Source of the DNA: Asticcacaulis endophyticus | GTDB taxonomy: Bacteria > Pseudomonadota > Alphaproteobacteria > Caulobacterales > Caulobacteraceae | DNA: 64,000 nt | Reading direction: 5' to 3' | Assembly (NCBI RefSeq): GCF_014652575.1 | Contig: NZ_BMZB01000001.1 | Coordinates: 1,293,722-1,357,721 of the forward strand | In this document: positions 63,059 through 64,000 of the stretch, piece after piece | How positions within the stretch are numbered: the first letter of the stretch is position 1 | Layout: each line of letters opens with the position of its first letter | Position numbers and translations under genes: made by a program | The notes under the pieces: model-generated | Databases searched by the model: none | Seen by the model: only the letters and a program-made list of their open reading frames with translations | Told to the model about the DNA's origin: nothing

Positions 63059-64000
63059 ATGTTCGGTTTCGGTAAATCAAAAGCACAAAAAGGGGCAACC
63101 CAAACTCAGACGCTCAAAATCGGTCTGATCGGTTTAGGCAAGATCGCGGTCGATCAGCATATCCCGTCCATTCGCGCCAATAAAAACCTTGAACTGGTCG
63201 CCGGTGCCAGTCCCGGTTCGCGTCCGCAAGGGGTTGTGGCCTATAATACTCTGGCGGAAATGCTGAAAGCGCACCCGGAAATCGAAGCGGTCGCTGTCTG
63301 TACGCCGCCGCAGGTGCGGTTGAGCGTCGCGCGCCAAGTCATTGAGGCCGGTCGCCACGTTTTCCTTGAAAAGCCACCCGCAGCGACCATTGGCGAAGCG
63401 GAACTGATCCGTGATCTGGCTAAGGCTAAAGGCGTGTCGGCCCTGGCGAGTTGGCACTCACGCTATGCCCCGGCGGTCGAAGCGACCCGCAAGTGGATGG
63501 GTGAGCGTCCGATCAAGTCGGTCCATATAGTCTGGAAAGAAAATGTTCGTCAGTGGCATCCGGGTCAGACCTGGATCTTTGAGGCCGGTGGCATGGGCGT
63601 GTTTGATCCGGGTATCAATTCGTTGTCGATCCTGACGCGGATTGTGCGCGATACTGTGATTGTTAAATCAGCCGATCTGCATTTCCCGTCCAATTGTCAG
63701 GCCCCGATTCAGGTCGAAATGAACATGCAGACCGACAATGGTTTGGCGATCCGCGCCGACTATGACTTTCTGCAAACCGGCGTGCAGACCTGGAGCATTT
63801 TTGTCGAGTCTGAGTCAGGTGAAAAGCTTGTCCTGTCCATGGGCGGCACCGAGCTTGAGATTGACGGCAAGACGATCATCAAGGAAAAAGAGGCTGAATA
63901 TTCAGGCCTTTATGCTCACTTCTACGATCTGGTCAAAAGCGGCACCTCGGATGTCGACCTGAGCCCGCTGCGGGTCGTGGCGGATGCCTTCATGGTCGGC
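63059..64000 (+). CDS. Gfo/Idh/MocA-family D-galactose / L-arabinose 1-dehydrogenase (runs off the window end)
   Basis: The visible 314 residues cover almost the whole expected length, with the stop just beyond the window. The NAD(P) site is IGLIGLGKIAVDQHIP near residue 19, and the EKP catalytic motif is in HVFLEKPPAAT near 104. WHSRYAPAVE, RQWHPGQTWIFEAGGMGVFDPGIN and the C-terminal YAHFYDLVKSGTSDVDLSPLRVVADAF match Azospirillum L-arabinose and rhizobial D-galactose 1-dehydrogenases. The product would be galactono- or arabinonolactone. Galactose freed by GH35 and GH27 makes D-galactose the best guess. The 164 bases upstream show no terminator or clear operator. Confidence 0.83.
   Translation, partial: MFGFGKSKAQKGATQTQTLKIGLIGLGKIAVDQHIPSIRANKNLELVAGASPGSRPQGVVAYNTLAEMLKAHPEIEAVAVCTPPQVRLSVARQVIEAGRHVFLEKPPAATIGEAELIRDLAKAKGVSALASWHSRYAPAVEATRKWMGERPIKSVHIVWKENVRQWHPGQTWIFEAGGMGVFDPGINSLSILTRIVRDTVIVKSADLHFPSNCQAPIQVEMNMQTDNGLAIRADYDFLQTGVQTWSIFVESESGEKLVLSMGGTELEIDGKTIIKEKEAEYSGLYAHFYDLVKSGTSDVDLSPLRVVADAFMVG

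Noticed and set aside
1-64000. CRISPR array, prophage, insertion sequence, or defence system
   Set aside because: No regularly spaced direct repeats, transposase, integrase, phage structural or restriction genes were seen. The intergenic repeats are palindromic and scattered.

Overview
The window looks like a chromosomal segment from an alphaproteobacterium of the Caulobacteraceae, probably close to Asticcacaulis or Caulobacter. This is inferred from family resemblance. The xylose genes resemble the Caulobacter xylX-B-C-D set closely, housekeeping neighbours such as DUF4167, DUF1178 and DUF2125 genes are alphaproteobacterial, and intergenic spaces carry GC-rich palindromic repeats. There are no tRNA or rRNA genes, CRISPR arrays, prophages or insertion sequences that I can see.

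Bases 1-32,100 are mostly housekeeping. They hold a DinG/Rad3-type Fe-S helicase, a DUF2125 protein, a small Tat-exported carbohydrate-binding-like protein, chorismate mutase plus hisC, a methyltransferase, a comF-grxC-nitrilase-DUF1178 operon, DUF4167, prmC, ubiG, lysC, ptsP, a GGDEF-EAL protein, a GST, prfA, a MOSC protein, clpB with a heat-shock-type promoter, a soluble chemoreceptor with its sensor domain at the C-terminus, a puuA/puuB-like pair, an rRNA/tRNA methyltransferase and a nucleotide-sugar epimerase. Six intergenic repeats punctuate this half.

Bases 32,300-64,000 form a dense carbohydrate-use island. First come an alpha-galactosidase (GH27) and a DgoR-like GntR regulator. A xyloglucan-degrading set follows: GH35 beta-galactosidase and GH31 alpha-xylosidase on the plus strand, then GH74 xyloglucanase, an SGNH acetylesterase and GH29 alpha-L-fucosidase on the minus strand. 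A LacI regulator and the D-xylose oxidative genes xylX, xylB, xylC, xylD and a xylose-type MFS transporter come next, then an aldose 1-epimerase. Last is an L-fucose block: a UxaA-type dehydratase split into two genes, two more dehydrogenases, an aldo/keto reductase, an IclR regulator, a fuconolactonase, FucP and a mutarotase. The window ends inside a galactose/arabinose 1-dehydrogenase.

Read together, the island appears to take fucosylated, acetylated xyloglucan apart. It then sends D-xylose, L-fucose and D-galactose into non-phosphorylating oxidative pathways, all encoded side by side. Three copies of a 14-base palindrome centred on AGCGCT lie before the GH35-GH31, xylX and xylE transcription units, suggesting shared control by the local LacI protein. 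An 18-base perfect palindrome lies before the fucose operon. Some steps are not in the window: alpha-ketoglutarate semialdehyde dehydrogenase, cleavage of the fucose-derived keto acid, galactonate catabolism and a TonB-dependent receptor.
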